Source of the DNA: Streptomyces sp. WAC05374
Lineage (GTDB): Bacteria > Actinomycetota > Actinomycetes > Streptomycetales > Streptomycetaceae
Reading direction: 5' to 3'
DNA: 64,000 nucleotides
Assembly: GCF_004353505.1 (NCBI RefSeq)
Contig: NZ_SMNQ01000001.1
Span: forward strand, 62,001 to 126,000
Shown here: in pieces, positions 26,666 to 35,613 of the stretch
Numbering within the stretch: the first letter of the stretch is position 1
Layout of the letters: each line of letters begins with the position of its first letter
Notes under the pieces: generated by a model
What the model was told of the DNA's origin: nothing
Seen by the model: only the letters and a program-made list of their open reading frames with translations
Databases searched by the model: none
Program-made: the position numbers and the translations under genes

Positions 26666-26745
26666 AGCTTCGCCACCCCCTTGGCGATAAAGGCCACCAG
26701 CGCGAACACCGCGATCGTGGTGACGACGAAGGCCACGTCGGCCAT
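26662..26745 (-). CDS. 27-residue membrane peptide upstream of kdpF
   Basis: ATG 26743-26745 follows a GGAGCTC ribosome binding site and encodes [26 protein letters not shown]. This single hydrophobic helix has a basic C-terminus. Its TGA overlaps the kdpF GTG, so the two are translationally coupled. I recall similar peptides in this place in other Streptomyces kdp operons but know no function. It may be an extra accessory helix of the transporter. Confidence 0.75.
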   Translation of the reverse strand: MADVAFVVTTIAVFALVAFIAKGVAKL

Positions 26746-26830
26746 CGAGAGCTCCTGAATGAAGACGATGAGATGACAATCCGTCTCTCGGACCGTTCGA
26801 GGAAACCGCATGTCAGCCAGGCCGCAGCTC

Positions 26831-26905
26831 TCGTTGACGGCTCCCTTACGGCCGCCCGCGCCGTTTTGACGGCCCCTGTACGGGCCCTGTACGGCCCCTG
26901 TACGC
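26831..26905 (-). promoter_or_regulatory. direct-repeat array upstream of kdp operon
   Basis: Three tandem 11-base units of the form GCCCCTGTACG (about 26871-26904) follow TTGACGG and TTACGG elements at similar spacing. Direct repeats every 10-11 bp are what OmpR-type regulators such as KdpE bind. The array lies about 85-160 bases upstream of the first small ORF. Function inferred. Confidence 0.6.
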
Positions 26906-27018
26906 CCTCATTCAGCCGCAGTGGCCTGTGCGGCTCGGAGCTCTCGCAACGGTGTGGTGCAGCGCCCGGTCCCCGGGCCGTCCTGCGCCTCATGGAGAGG
27001 GAGAGTGCTGCCGGCGCC

Positions 27019-27108
27019 TCAGAACTTTCCCGGGTACCTCACCGCTGCCACCAGGTATCCGACGAGGGCGAGGGCGACGATGAGCCCGACGACGTTCTCC
27101 GCATCCAT
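27019..27108 (-). CDS. kdpF: second KdpF-like peptide
   Basis: A 29-residue peptide from ATG 27106-27108: DAENVVGLIVALALVGYLVAAVRYPGKF. It closely parallels the KdpF at 26576-26665 in length and pattern. It is transcribed in the same direction as the kdp operon, about 270 bases upstream of it, with no kdpA directly behind it. It may be a leftover of a second kdp locus together with the kdpB copy at 27633. Confidence 0.8.
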   Translation of the reverse strand: MDAENVVGLIVALALVGYLVAAVRYPGKF

Positions 27109-27288
27109 CCTGGACCGACTCCTTGGTGCGGAGACCTGCTCCGTACGCGAAGCGTCTCGCCGCGGTGGCGGTCGCCGCCAGCCGTATTGACGACACCATG
27201 GCGGTACGTGGGTGAGGGCTGACACGACCTTGATACGGCGCGTGCGCCGGACGTGCGCAGCGGCCGCACGCCCAAGAAACCGGGCTTG

Positions 27289-27341
27289 TTGACGCCCCCT
27301 TGATGCGCTTGCCGCCCCCTTGACGCGAGCTTGACGTCCGC
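27289..27341 (+). promoter_or_regulatory. TTGACG direct-repeat array
   Basis: Units begin at 27289 (TTGACGCCCCC), 27300 (TTGATGCGCTT), 27320 (TTGACGCGAGC) and 27331 (TTGACGTCCGC), mostly 11 bases apart. The array lies about 180 bases upstream of the second kdpF and 290 bases before the second kdpB, so it could serve either. A KdpE site is inferred. Confidence 0.55.
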
Positions 27342-27532
27342 TGGACACGGACGTCCATGACGTCGTCAGGGCTCCGTAAGGGCAGGCCCCTTCAGCGCGT
27401 TCGGCGTCTCCGTTGCGGCTACGTTTTTCCGCGGCCGCTCAAAGCCGGCGCGCGCCTCCCGGCCCGCGGGGACGGCGTACGCGGCGGCGCGGCACTTCCT
27501 GCCCATCGGGTCGTCGCCGCGGCCGCGCGTGG

Positions 27533-27566
27533 CCTTGTCGTGCGGAGGCGCCTCCGCACGACAAGG
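27533..27566. repeat. 34-bp perfect palindrome
   Basis: The two 17-base halves are exact reverse complements with no loop. Each half reads from CCTTGTCG through to the central GGC/GCC. It is too tight for a normal terminator loop, though a few central bases could open. It could be an operator, a recombination scar or an assembly artefact. Confidence 0.7.
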
Positions 27567-27632
27567 TTCCCAACAGCACCTCATTGCCCCTCGGGGCCAC
27601 TCCGCCTCCGTCACTCCGGAAGGTCTTCCCCG

Positions 27633-29290
27633 ATGCTCTCCGCCACCCAGCAGCAAGCTCCACCGGATCCGAGAGCGCGCGACCGCAGGGCCGCACCCCG
27701 GCGGCGTGCCAGGCACGGCGGGGGCGGTCTGCTTGACCCCAAGCAGATGCTGACGTCCTTCCCGGAGGCCCTGCGCAAGCTCCATCCGCGCGCCCTGGTG
27801 AAGAACCCAGTGCTGTTCGTCGTCGCCGTCGGATCGGTGCTCACCACACTCTCCGCGCTGATCCATCCGTCCGTCTTCGCCGGGTGATCAGCGTCTGGCT
27901 CTGGCTGACGGTGATCTTCGCGAACCTCGCGGAGGCGGTGGCCGAGGGCCGCGGCAGGGCGCAGGCCGAGTCGCTGCGCCGGGCCCGCACCGACACGGTC
28001 GCACTGCGGCTGCGCCACTGGCGCTACGGACTGGACGTCGAGCGTACCGAGGCGGAGACCGTCGCGGCCACCGACCTGAAGCTGTTCGACTTCGTGAACG
28101 TCCGAGCCAGTGAGCTGATCCCGGCCGACGGTGACGTGGTCGACGGTGTCGCGGCGGTCGACGAATCGGCCGTGACGGGCGAGTCCGCACCGGTCATCCG
28201 GGAGGCGGGCGGCGACCGCTCCGGCGTCACGGGCGGTACGACGGTGCTCTCGGACCGCATCGTCATACGCGTCACCTCGCGCCCCGGCCACTCCTTCCTG
28301 GACCGGATGATCGCCCTGGTCGAAGGTGCGTCGAGGCACAAGACGCCCAACGAGATCGCCCTCAACATCCTGCTGGCCGCACTCACCATCGTCTTCGTCC
28401 TGATCGTCGTCGCACTCCAGCCCATGGCCGCGTACGCGGGCGCCGCCCAGTCCACCACCGTGCTGGTCGCCCTCCTCGTCACCCTCATCCCGACCACGAT
28501 CGGCGCCCTGCTCTCCGCGATCGGCATCGCCGGCATGGACCGGCTCGTCCAGCGCAACGTACTGGCGATGTCCGGCCGTGCCGTCGAGGCGGCGGGCGAC
28601 GTCAACACGCTGCTGCTCGACAAGACCGGCACCATCACCCTCGGGAACCGAGAGGCGGCCGACTTCGTCCCCATGCCGGGCGTGGACGAGCTTCTCCTGG
28701 CCGACGCCGCCCAGCTCTCCTCGCTCGCCGACGAGACACCCGAAGGCCGCTCGATCGTCGTACTGGCGAAGGAGCGGTACGGGCTGCGGGAGCCGGCCGA
28801 CGGCGAGCTGACGCACGCGCGCTTCGTGGAGTTCAGCGCCCAGACCCGGATGAGCGGCATCGGCCTGCGCTGGGCCGACGGCACCGCCTGCCACATCGGC
28901 AAGGGCGCGGCTGCCCAGATCATCGACTGGGTGCGGATGTACGGCGGGGCCGTGCCCGCGGAGGCCGGCGCCTGGTCCGACGCGATCGCCGCCGGCGGCG
29001 GCACGCCGCTGCTGGTAGCCGTGCACGACCACGACGGACCGAGGGTGCTCGGCATCGTCCACCTCGAGGACGTGTCAAGGAAGGCGTCCGCGAGCGGTTC
29101 GCGGAGCTGCGCCGCATGGGCATCCGTACGGTCATGGTCACCGGCGACAACCCCCTGACCGCTCGCGCCATCGCCCAGGAGGCCGGCGCGACGGCCACCT
29201 GGCCGAGGCCACGCCCGAGGACAGGCCGCCCTCGTCAAACGCGAGCAGGCGGACGGCAAGCTCGTCGCGATGACCGGTGACGGTGCGAAC
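27633..29290 (+). pseudogene. kdpB: second kdpB, decayed
   Basis: It starts at ATG 27633 behind GGAAGG and matches KdpB from the [15 protein letters not shown] region onward. The frame breaks at about 27885 (FAG / VISVWLWLT), at about 29075 (LEDV / RERFAELRR) and again between 29185 and 29235. The phosphorylation site DKTGTITLG and TGESAPV are intact, but homology fades after MTGDGAND and the last third is missing. A dead paralogue on the strand opposite the main operon. Confidence 0.85.
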
Positions 29291-29545
29291 GACCTGCGTC
29301 ACCGCGCTGTGCGCGGACGTGGCGTCGCGGGGCCGAACGGCGCGCTGGACGTGTTCGCGGGACAACCGCGCAAGCCGCCTGCCGGCCTGGACGGCGGGCT
29401 TCCGATGGAACGCGAGTACATCCACTACGCCACCGCCACTCCAGTGGCGCGCACAACGGCTGTCCAGCAGGTCGCATGACCCAGTGGCCTACCCGTCGTC
29501 GAGAAGCCGGTGCCGGGGCGCATCATCGGCGTTCCGTCTCGCCGG
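29291..29545. other. junction after decayed kdpB
   Basis: Sequence past the end of kdpB homology. An open frame continues to about 29479 but resembles nothing known. It also holds the 3' end region of the leftward MarR-type gene. Confidence 0.3.
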
Positions 29546-30043
29546 TCAGCCAGGCTGCGGACGCGTCGCGCGGTGTTCGCGCCAGCGGTCCAGCATCTGG
29601 TGCATCTCCTTCTGGAGGAACTCGAAGAACTCCGCCGTCTCCGCCACCCGCGCCCCTGCCACCGAGTCCCGGCCCAGGGTCTCGGCGCCCTCGCGCAGGA
29701 TGGCCTCCCAGCGGGTGAGGATCTGGTCGCGGCGGGTGAAGGTCTCGTACCAGAGCTCGTTGTGCAGGACGTACCGGTCCCGCCGCGAGCCGGGCTCGCG
29801 CTCGCGGCTGACCATGCCGACCTGGTTGAGGTAACGGATGGCACCGGAGACCGCGGCCGGGCTGATGCACAGTTGCTCGGAGAGCTCGGCGGAGGTCAGC
29901 GATCCGCCCTCGGAGGCGAGCAGCGCGGCGAAGACGCGGGACGCCATGCGCTGCATGCCGGCCTCGGTCAGCTCGGCCGCGAAGCGCTCCACGAAGCGGC
30001 TCACCTGTTCCTCGTTGCCCATGGGTTCATCGTCTCCCGTCAT
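29546..30043 (-). CDS. MarR/GbsR-type transcriptional regulator
   Basis: About 165 residues from ATG 30041-30043 (an upstream GTG at 30052 is also in frame; GGGAGG suits the ATG better). The helices MQRMASRVFAALL and LTSAELSEQLCISPAAVSGAIRYLNQVGMV form the winged helix-turn-helix. A long C-terminal helix suits dimer formation. It is divergent from an ABC exporter across a short region with two palindromes, so it probably represses the exporter and releases it on ligand binding. Confidence 0.88.
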   Translation of the reverse strand: MTGDDEPMGNEEQVSRFVERFAAELTEAGMQRMASRVFAALLASEGGSLTSAELSEQLCISPAAVSGAIRYLNQVGMVSREREPGSRRDRYVLHNELWYETFTRRDQILTRWEAILREGAETLGRDSVAGARVAETAEFFEFLQKEMHQMLDRWREHRATRPQPG

Positions 30044-30078
30044 CCGGTGCACCTCCCGACTTTATACGGTTCCTTAAC

Positions 30079-30107
30079 TTCACAATTTTGTGAAACATAC
30101 GTATGTT
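30079..30107. promoter_or_regulatory. twin palindromic operator in divergent promoter
   Basis: TTCACAA (30079-30085) and TTGTGAA (30088-30094) form one inverted repeat. AACATACGTATGTT (30094-30107) is a second, perfect 14-bp palindrome touching it. Both lie between the regulator and the ABC ATPase start at 30115, matching a MarR-type operator. Confidence 0.7.
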
Positions 30108-30114
30108 CTGAAGC

Positions 30115-31014
30115 ATGACGAACGCCATCACCGTCTCCGGATTGCACAAGTCGTTCGGGCGGACACGCGCGCTGGACGGCCTCGACCTCACCGTCGCGAC
30201 CGGCGAGGTCCACGGCTTCCTCGGCCCCAACGGTGCCGGGAAGTCCACCACCATCCGGGTCCTGCTCGGCTTGCTGCGCGCCGACTCCGGCGCGGCTCAG
30301 ATCCTGGGCCGGGACCCCTGGCACGACGCCGTCGAACTGCACCGGCGCGTGGCGTACGTCCCCGGCGACGTCACGCTGTGGCGCAACCTCTCCGGTGGCG
30401 AGGTCATCGACCTGTACGGACGCCTGCGGGGAGGTCTCGACAAGGCCCGCCGGGCCGAGCTCATCGAGCGGTTCGAGCTGGATCCGACCAAGAAGGGGCG
30501 CACGTACTCCAAGGGCAACCGCCAGAAGGTCGCCCTCGTCGCCGCCTTCGCCTCCGACGTGGACGTCCTGATCCTCGACGAGCCGACGAGCGGTCTCGAC
30601 CCGCTCATGGAGGCGGTCTTCCAGAGGTGCGTGGCCGAGGAGCGCGAGCGCGGCCGGACCATCCTGCTCTCCTCCCACATCCTCAGCGAGGTGGAGAGCC
30701 TCTGCGACCGGGTCAGCATCATCCGCAACGGACGGACCGTGGAGACCGGCTCGCTCACCGAGCTCCGTCACCTGACCCGTACGAGCGTCACCGCCGAGCT
30801 CGCCGGGCCGCCCAACGGGCTCGCGCAGATGCCGGGCGTCCACGACCTCGACGTACGAGGCAACCGCGTCAGCCTCCAGGTCGACGCCGACCACCTCAAC
30901 GCGGTGCTCACGTCCCTCGCCGCCTCCGGCGTACGGTCGTTGACCAGCGCCCCGCCCACCCTGGAGGAGCTGTTCCTCCGCCACTACGCCGTCGCCGAGG
31001 AGGCCGGGCGATGA
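30115..31014 (+). CDS. ABC exporter ATP-binding protein
   Basis: A 299-residue ATPase with Walker A GPNGAGKS, a signature region [17 protein letters not shown] (a degenerate LSGGQ), Walker [13 protein letters not shown] and the H-loop His in [11 protein letters not shown]. The C-terminal ~80 residues are the small accessory domain of drug-export ATPases. The closest type by architecture is the DrrA/daunorubicin group. Its stop overlaps the permease start by four bases. Probably controlled by the divergent MarR-type gene. Confidence 0.93.
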   Translation: MTNAITVSGLHKSFGRTRALDGLDLTVATGEVHGFLGPNGAGKSTTIRVLLGLLRADSGAAQILGRDPWHDAVELHRRVAYVPGDVTLWRNLSGGEVIDLYGRLRGGLDKARRAELIERFELDPTKKGRTYSKGNRQKVALVAAFASDVDVLILDEPTSGLDPLMEAVFQRCVAEERERGRTILLSSHILSEVESLCDRVSIIRNGRTVETGSLTELRHLTRTSVTAELAGPPNGLAQMPGVHDLDVRGNRVSLQVDADHLNAVLTSLAASGVRSLTSAPPTLEELFLRHYAVAEEAGR

Positions 31015-32570
31015 GCGCGCTGACCGGCGCGGGAACCCTCGCGCGGCTCGCGCTGCGCCGCGACCGGCTGATGCTGCCCCTGTGGGCAGCGGTCGTCGGC
31101 GGCATGGTCGCGAGCGGGGCCGGCTCGATCGGGGCGCTGTACGACACACCCGCCGCACGCGCCGAGGTCGCCGCCTCGATGAACGCGAACAGCTCCGTCC
31201 GGTCCTTGTACGGGCCGGTGTTCGGCGACTCGACCGGCGCGCTGGTGGCGTGGCGGTTCGGGGTCTTCGCGGCGGCGCTGGCAGCCGTGATGAGCCTGAT
31301 CATCGTCGTACGGCACACGCGGGAGGAAGAGGAGACGGGGCGTCAGGAGATGCTGTCGGCGGGCCAGGTGGGCCGCCGGGCGCCGCTGACCTCCGCGCTC
31401 TTGACCGCGCTGACCGCCAACGCCGCCGTCGCGCTCCTCATCGCCGCCGGGCTGGCCGGCGAGGGCGCGGCCGGAGCGGTGGCGCTCGGTCTCGCGGTCG
31501 GTGGCACCGGCATGGTGTTCGCCACCATGGCAGCGATCGTCGCCCAGCTCACCGAGAGCGCGCGGCTCGCGAAGGGGCTGACGGCGGCGGTGCTGGGGCT
31601 GGCGTTCCTGCTGCGGGCGGCGGGCGACGCGGGTGGCGCGTCCGCGCTGACCTGGCTCTCCCCCGTCGGCTGGGCCGAGAACGTCCGCGCCTTCGCCGCC
31701 GAGCGCTGGTGGGTGCTCCTGCTCATGGCGGCGGCGGTCGCCGCCCAGGCGGGCGTGGCCTACGGGCTCGCCGGGCGGCGTGACGTCGGCATGAGCTTCC
31801 TGCCGGCCCGCCCCGGCCCCGCCTCCGGCCGCCTCGCCACCGCCGGCGCCCTCGCATGGCGGCTCCAGCGAAGCGGCGTACTCGGCTGGACGCTGGGCTT
31901 CCTGGCCGCGGGGCTGGTCTTCGGCGGGATGGTCGAGGGGGCGAGTGACCTCGTCGGCGACAACGTGCAGGCCCGGCAGATCTTCGAGCGCATGGGCGGG
32001 CAGTCCGGCCTGGAGAACGCCTTCCTCGCCGCGATGACCGGCCTCTTCGGCATGGTCGCAGCCCTGTACGTCGTCGGCTCGGTCCTGCGCCTGCACGGCG
32101 AGGAGACATCCGGCCGCGCCGAGCCGGTCCTCGCCACCGCGGTCGGCCGCCTGCGCTGGGCCGCCGGCCATCTGCTCATCGCCTTCGGCGGCTCGGTGCT
32201 GCTCATGGTCGCGGCGGCGGCCGGCCTCACCCTCTCGTACGGCCGGGAAGCCGGACCCGTCCTGGGCGCCGCGCTCGCCCAGCTCCCGGCGGTATGGACG
32301 CTCGGCGGCGTGGCGGTGCTGCTGTACGGCGCCCTGCCGAAGGCGGCACCGGCCGGGTGGGGCGTTGCCGGGCTGTGTCTGGCACTGGGCTGGATCGGCC
32401 CGGCGCTGGACCTGCCGCAACTCGTCCTGAACATCTCGCCGTTCGGCCACATCCCGAAGCTCCCCGGCACGGCCGTGTCCTGGCCGCCGCTGCTGATCCT
32501 CGGGGCGCTGACGGGCGCACTGGTTACCGCGGGGCTGACCGGCCTGCGCCGGCGGGACCTGGTGACCTGA
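31011..32570 (+). CDS. ABC exporter permease
   Basis: A 519-residue membrane protein with about twelve hydrophobic segments in two similar halves (each half begins with an arginine-rich '[20 protein letters not shown]' or '[18 protein letters not shown]' type motif). This is typical of fused-half ABC-2 permeases annotated as polyketide antibiotic exporters in Streptomyces. With the ATPase it should export a hydrophobic drug. Intact frame. Confidence 0.9.
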   Translation: MSALTGAGTLARLALRRDRLMLPLWAAVVGGMVASGAGSIGALYDTPAARAEVAASMNANSSVRSLYGPVFGDSTGALVAWRFGVFAAALAAVMSLIIVVRHTREEEETGRQEMLSAGQVGRRAPLTSALLTALTANAAVALLIAAGLAGEGAAGAVALGLAVGGTGMVFATMAAIVAQLTESARLAKGLTAAVLGLAFLLRAAGDAGGASALTWLSPVGWAENVRAFAAERWWVLLLMAAAVAAQAGVAYGLAGRRDVGMSFLPARPGPASGRLATAGALAWRLQRSGVLGWTLGFLAAGLVFGGMVEGASDLVGDNVQARQIFERMGGQSGLENAFLAAMTGLFGMVAALYVVGSVLRLHGEETSGRAEPVLATAVGRLRWAAGHLLIAFGGSVLLMVAAAAGLTLSYGREAGPVLGAALAQLPAVWTLGGVAVLLYGALPKAAPAGWGVAGLCLALGWIGPALDLPQLVLNISPFGHIPKLPGTAVSWPPLLILGALTGALVTAGLTGLRRRDLVT

Positions 32571-32835
32571 ACCGCGGCCGCGTCACAGTTCCACGCGCAG
32601 CTCCGGCAGGCCGTGACCGCGGACGCTCCCGACCCGGTTTCGGACCCCGACAGGCGCGGTGCGGCGTCGTACGGGGGGGCTGCTGGAGCGGTCGTGCACC
32701 CCGGCCTCGCCTTCGGCCTGCCATGGGTGGGACGCGAAGACCTCCGCTGCGGTGCAGCCCACAACCTCCACCGCAGCGGAGTCCTCGCCCTGACCACGCC
32801 GGAGCCGCGTCGACAAGCGTCAGCAACGCGCCTGG
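32571..32835. other. spacer between ABC permease and KimA-like gene
   Basis: Convergent gap. Both strands have open frames, but neither has a start with a ribosome binding site or a recognisable domain. I support no gene here. Confidence 0.3.
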
Positions 32836-34689
32836 CTAATGCGCCTGGAGCCGGAAGCGCAGACGGCACACCGCCGCCTCTGTGTCGCGCCGTACCGCAT
32901 GCGCCACGACCGCACCCCGCTGGTTCTGCAGCAGCCGCTGCCACAAGTGAGCCGGCTCGACCTCTGGGATGAGGACGGTGATTCGTACGCCGGGATCGGC
33001 GGCCGCCAGTTGGCGTACGTAGTCGGCGACGGGACGTCCGAGCGTTCGGCGGGCGGAAGCGAGCGCGACGAGCGGAACGCCGGGGTTCCACAGGGCCCAG
33101 TCACGCAGCAGGGCCCGCGTGTGGGCGCGGTCCTCAGGCTCCTGGTGGCAGACCGTGACCGCGCGCACCTCGTCACCCAGGGAGACGGCGGCCGTCAGGG
33201 CCTCGCTGGTCAGCCGTGTCAGCGAGGACACCGGGACGACGATCAGGGAGCGCTCGCGGTGCGGGGCGCGGGGGATGCGGCCCACGCCGAGGCGTTCGCC
33301 GATCGTGGCGTACGCGCGGTGGACGCAGACGAAGGCGGCGACCAGCAGTGGGAGAGCGAGGGCGATCAGCCAGGCGCCGTCGCGGAACTTGGTCGCGGTG
33401 ACGACGATCGCACTCGCGCCCGTGAGCGCCGCGCCCAGGCCGTTGAGCGCCGCTTTGCCGGCCCAGCGCGGGCCGCGCGCGGCACGCCAGTGGATCACCA
33501 TGCCGGTCTGGGCGAGAGTGAAGCCGACGAAGACGCCGATCGCGAAGAGCGGGACGAGGCTGTTGGTGTCGCCGCCCGAGAAGACCAGCAGCGCAGCGGA
33601 GACGGCGGCGAGGGCGAGGACGCCGTGCCGGTGGACCTGGCGGTCGGCCTTCAGGCCGAAGACGTGCGGCACGTAGTTGTCCCGGGCCAGCAGCTTCAAC
33701 AGCACCGGCAGCCCGCCGAAAGAGGTGTTCGCGGAGAGGCCCAGCAGCACCATGGTGGCGAACTGGATGACATAGAAGGCGGCGTTGTGGCCGAGCGACG
33801 CGTCGGCGAGCTGAGCCAGGACGGTGACGCCCTCGACCGGCCGCAGGCCGAATCGGGAGATCAGGACGGACAGGCCGACCAGCATGACCCCGAGGAGCGC
33901 GCCGAGCACGACTTCCGCGTGCTGGGCGCGGCGGGCGGCCGGGGCGCGGAAGGTCGGGACGGCGTTGGCGATGGCCTCCACGCCGGTGAGGGCGGAGCAG
34001 CCGGAGGCGAACGCCTTGAGCAGCAGCAGGGCACCGACGGTGGTGGCGTCGTCGGCCAGGGCGGAGGCGTGTCCGGCGGTCGCGGCCGTGGAAGCCGGAG
34101 CGTCGCGGAACAGTCCCGCCACGATGAGGGTGACGATCGCGCCGATGAAGACGACCGTCGGCGCGATGAAGGCGCGCGCCGAGTCGACGATGCCGCGCAG
34201 GTTCACCGCGGTGATCCCGGCGAGCACCGCCAGGCACAGCCACAGCCGGTCGTCGTACAGGGCGGGGAACGCCGACGTCAGCGCGGCGACGCCCGCGGTG
34301 ACGGCCACGGCGACGTTCAGCACGTAGTCCAGGACCAGCGACGCGGCCGCCACCAGGCTCGCGCGGCGGCCGAGGTGCGCCTTGGCGACCGCGTAACTGC
34401 CGCCGCCGTCCGGGAAGGCGGCGATCACCTGCCGGTACGAGGCGACCAGCACGGCGAGCAGCGCGGCGATGGCGACGGTGACCGGCAGTGTGTACCCGAG
34501 CCCGTGCGTGCCCGCCGCCGCGAGGACCAGGACGATGGCCTCGGGCCCGTACGCCACCGATGCCATCGCGTCCAGCGAGAGCGCGGCCAGCCCGGTGACC
34601 GCCGTGAGCCTGTGCCGGGTAGCCGGGCTCGTATCGGGAGGTTCCTCGGCGCTCGGGGCTGCTCCGGGCTCGGCGGTCAGGACGGGCAT
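32836..34689 (-). CDS. KimA-like APC-superfamily permease
   Basis: A 617-residue transporter with about twelve membrane helices. Early SVAYGPEAIVLVLAAAG, FPDGGGSYAVAKAHLG and VLDYVLNVAVAV are typical of the APC group that includes the potassium importer KimA/YdaO of Bacillus. TSFGGLPVLLKLLARDNYVP and a ~140-residue cytosolic C-terminal domain also match KimA. The length equals that of KimA. Potassium uptake is likely, given the homology pattern and the nearby kdp locus, but amino-acid transport cannot be excluded. An array of repeats resembling those near kdp lies upstream (34811-34860). Confidence 0.8.
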   Translation of the reverse strand: MPVLTAEPGAAPSAEEPPDTSPATRHRLTAVTGLAALSLDAMASVAYGPEAIVLVLAAAGTHGLGYTLPVTVAIAALLAVLVASYRQVIAAFPDGGGSYAVAKAHLGRRASLVAAASLVLDYVLNVAVAVTAGVAALTSAFPALYDDRLWLCLAVLAGITAVNLRGIVDSARAFIAPTVVFIGAIVTLIVAGLFRDAPASTAATAGHASALADDATTVGALLLLKAFASGCSALTGVEAIANAVPTFRAPAARRAQHAEVVLGALLGVMLVGLSVLISRFGLRPVEGVTVLAQLADASLGHNAAFYVIQFATMVLLGLSANTSFGGLPVLLKLLARDNYVPHVFGLKADRQVHRHGVLALAAVSAALLVFSGGDTNSLVPLFAIGVFVGFTLAQTGMVIHWRAARGPRWAGKAALNGLGAALTGASAIVVTATKFRDGAWLIALALPLLVAAFVCVHRAYATIGERLGVGRIPRAPHRERSLIVVPVSSLTRLTSEALTAAVSLGDEVRAVTVCHQEPEDRAHTRALLRDWALWNPGVPLVALASARRTLGRPVADYVRQLAAADPGVRITVLIPEVEPAHLWQRLLQNQRGAVVAHAVRRDTEAAVCRLRFRLQAH

Positions 34690-34810
34690 GTGCGGTGAGC
34701 TCCTTCGTTCGGGTGAGCCCAGCGTGCGCCCCTTTCAGCCGTGCCGGGTACAGCACTGGCGCGATCTTGGCGCCCAAGGGGCCGGCCTTCACGCCTTCTT
34801 GACACGGCGT

Positions 34811-34860
34811 GTCAGCACTGCGTCAGGGTTCGCCGGGGCACCGTCAGTGCTCCGTCAACG
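34811..34860 (-). promoter_or_regulatory. TGAC direct-repeat array before KimA-like gene
   Basis: On the plus strand GTCA occurs at 34811, 34822, 34843 and 34854 (spacings 11, 21, 11), so on the minus strand CTGACGG/TTGACGG units recur with the same 11-bp phase as the arrays near kdp. It lies between the KimA-like gene and the divergent gene at 34925. Confidence 0.5.
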
Positions 34861-34924
34861 CCCGCGCCACTACCCGCCGCAGCCTCTGGCGTCGGACGTC
34901 ATCGGACGACGTATCTCTCCGTCC

Positions 34925-35431
34925 GTGACCGACGAGGGCCGGCCCGGGGACGTGCGCGGCGCATGGGGCTGCGCCGCGCTCCTCCTGGCGATGCTGCTGG
35001 TCATCGACGGTCTCTCGGGTGACCTCAACGCACCGAGGGCGGCCCTGTGGACCGCGCTCGCAGCCCTGCTCTTCGTGACGCTGCTGCCCCCACGGGTCAC
35101 GGCGGGCCCCGGCTGGCTGACGGTGCGAGGACTGTTGCGGGAGCACAGCGTCCGCACCGACCTGCTCGTGTCGGTCCGCTGGTCCGACGGCGTCGCCAAA
35201 CGGCTGGTGCTGCGTGACCTCACCGGCGACCAAGTCGTCCTCGACCCGCGCGTACTGATCGCCAGCCCCGCCCTATGGCATCTGTTCGACGCCGGCGCCC
35301 GAGCGTCCCTCGGGCGGGGGACGCTGCTGTGCGGGGCGGCCGCCCTGCGGGAGCTGTCCCGGTGCGCCGAGCGGGAGGTGTCGCGGACCGTCCTCAAGAT
35401 CTCCGGCGTGGACCGGCGCCGCCCGGAGTGA
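34925..35431 (+). CDS. membrane-associated hypothetical protein
   Basis: About 168 residues from GTG 34925. Two close hydrophobic segments (CAALLLAMLLVIDGLSG and ALWTALAALLFVTLLP) are followed by a cytosolic domain with short strands (WLTVRGLLREHSVRTDLLVSVRWSDGV, LVLRDLTGDQVVLDPRVLI), reminiscent of a PH-like module. It is divergent from the KimA-like gene and could share its control region. Function unknown. Confidence 0.7.
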   Translation: MTDEGRPGDVRGAWGCAALLLAMLLVIDGLSGDLNAPRAALWTALAALLFVTLLPPRVTAGPGWLTVRGLLREHSVRTDLLVSVRWSDGVAKRLVLRDLTGDQVVLDPRVLIASPALWHLFDAGARASLGRGTLLCGAAALRELSRCAEREVSRTVLKISGVDRRRPE

Positions 35432-35518
35432 CGGACTCCCGCGCGGCGTACCGCTCCGGGGGCGGGTGCCCCCGTGCCTTCTGCTGCATGCCGAGCCGCC
35501 GCACGCGCTTGGGCCGTC

Positions 35519-35553
35519 AGGGGCCGTTGCGGCGTGTCGAGGCAACGGCCCCT
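35519..35553. terminator. bidirectional hairpin terminator
   Basis: A perfect 12-bp stem (35519-35530 with 35542-35553) with an 11-base loop, placed between convergent genes (35431 and 35614). Confidence 0.75.
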
Positions 35554-35613
35554 CGCGGTCGGCTGACCGGTCACGGGCGTTGCAGCGTGACCCTGTCCCG
35601 GCACGTCGGCGAA

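Larger units (their letters stand above)
27109..27632. other. intergenic region between kdpF2 and kdpB2
   Basis: It carries the 11-bp repeats at 27289-27341 and the 34-bp palindrome at 27533-27566, with a smaller GCCCC/GGGGC hairpin just after. I see no protein-coding gene. Confidence 0.5.
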
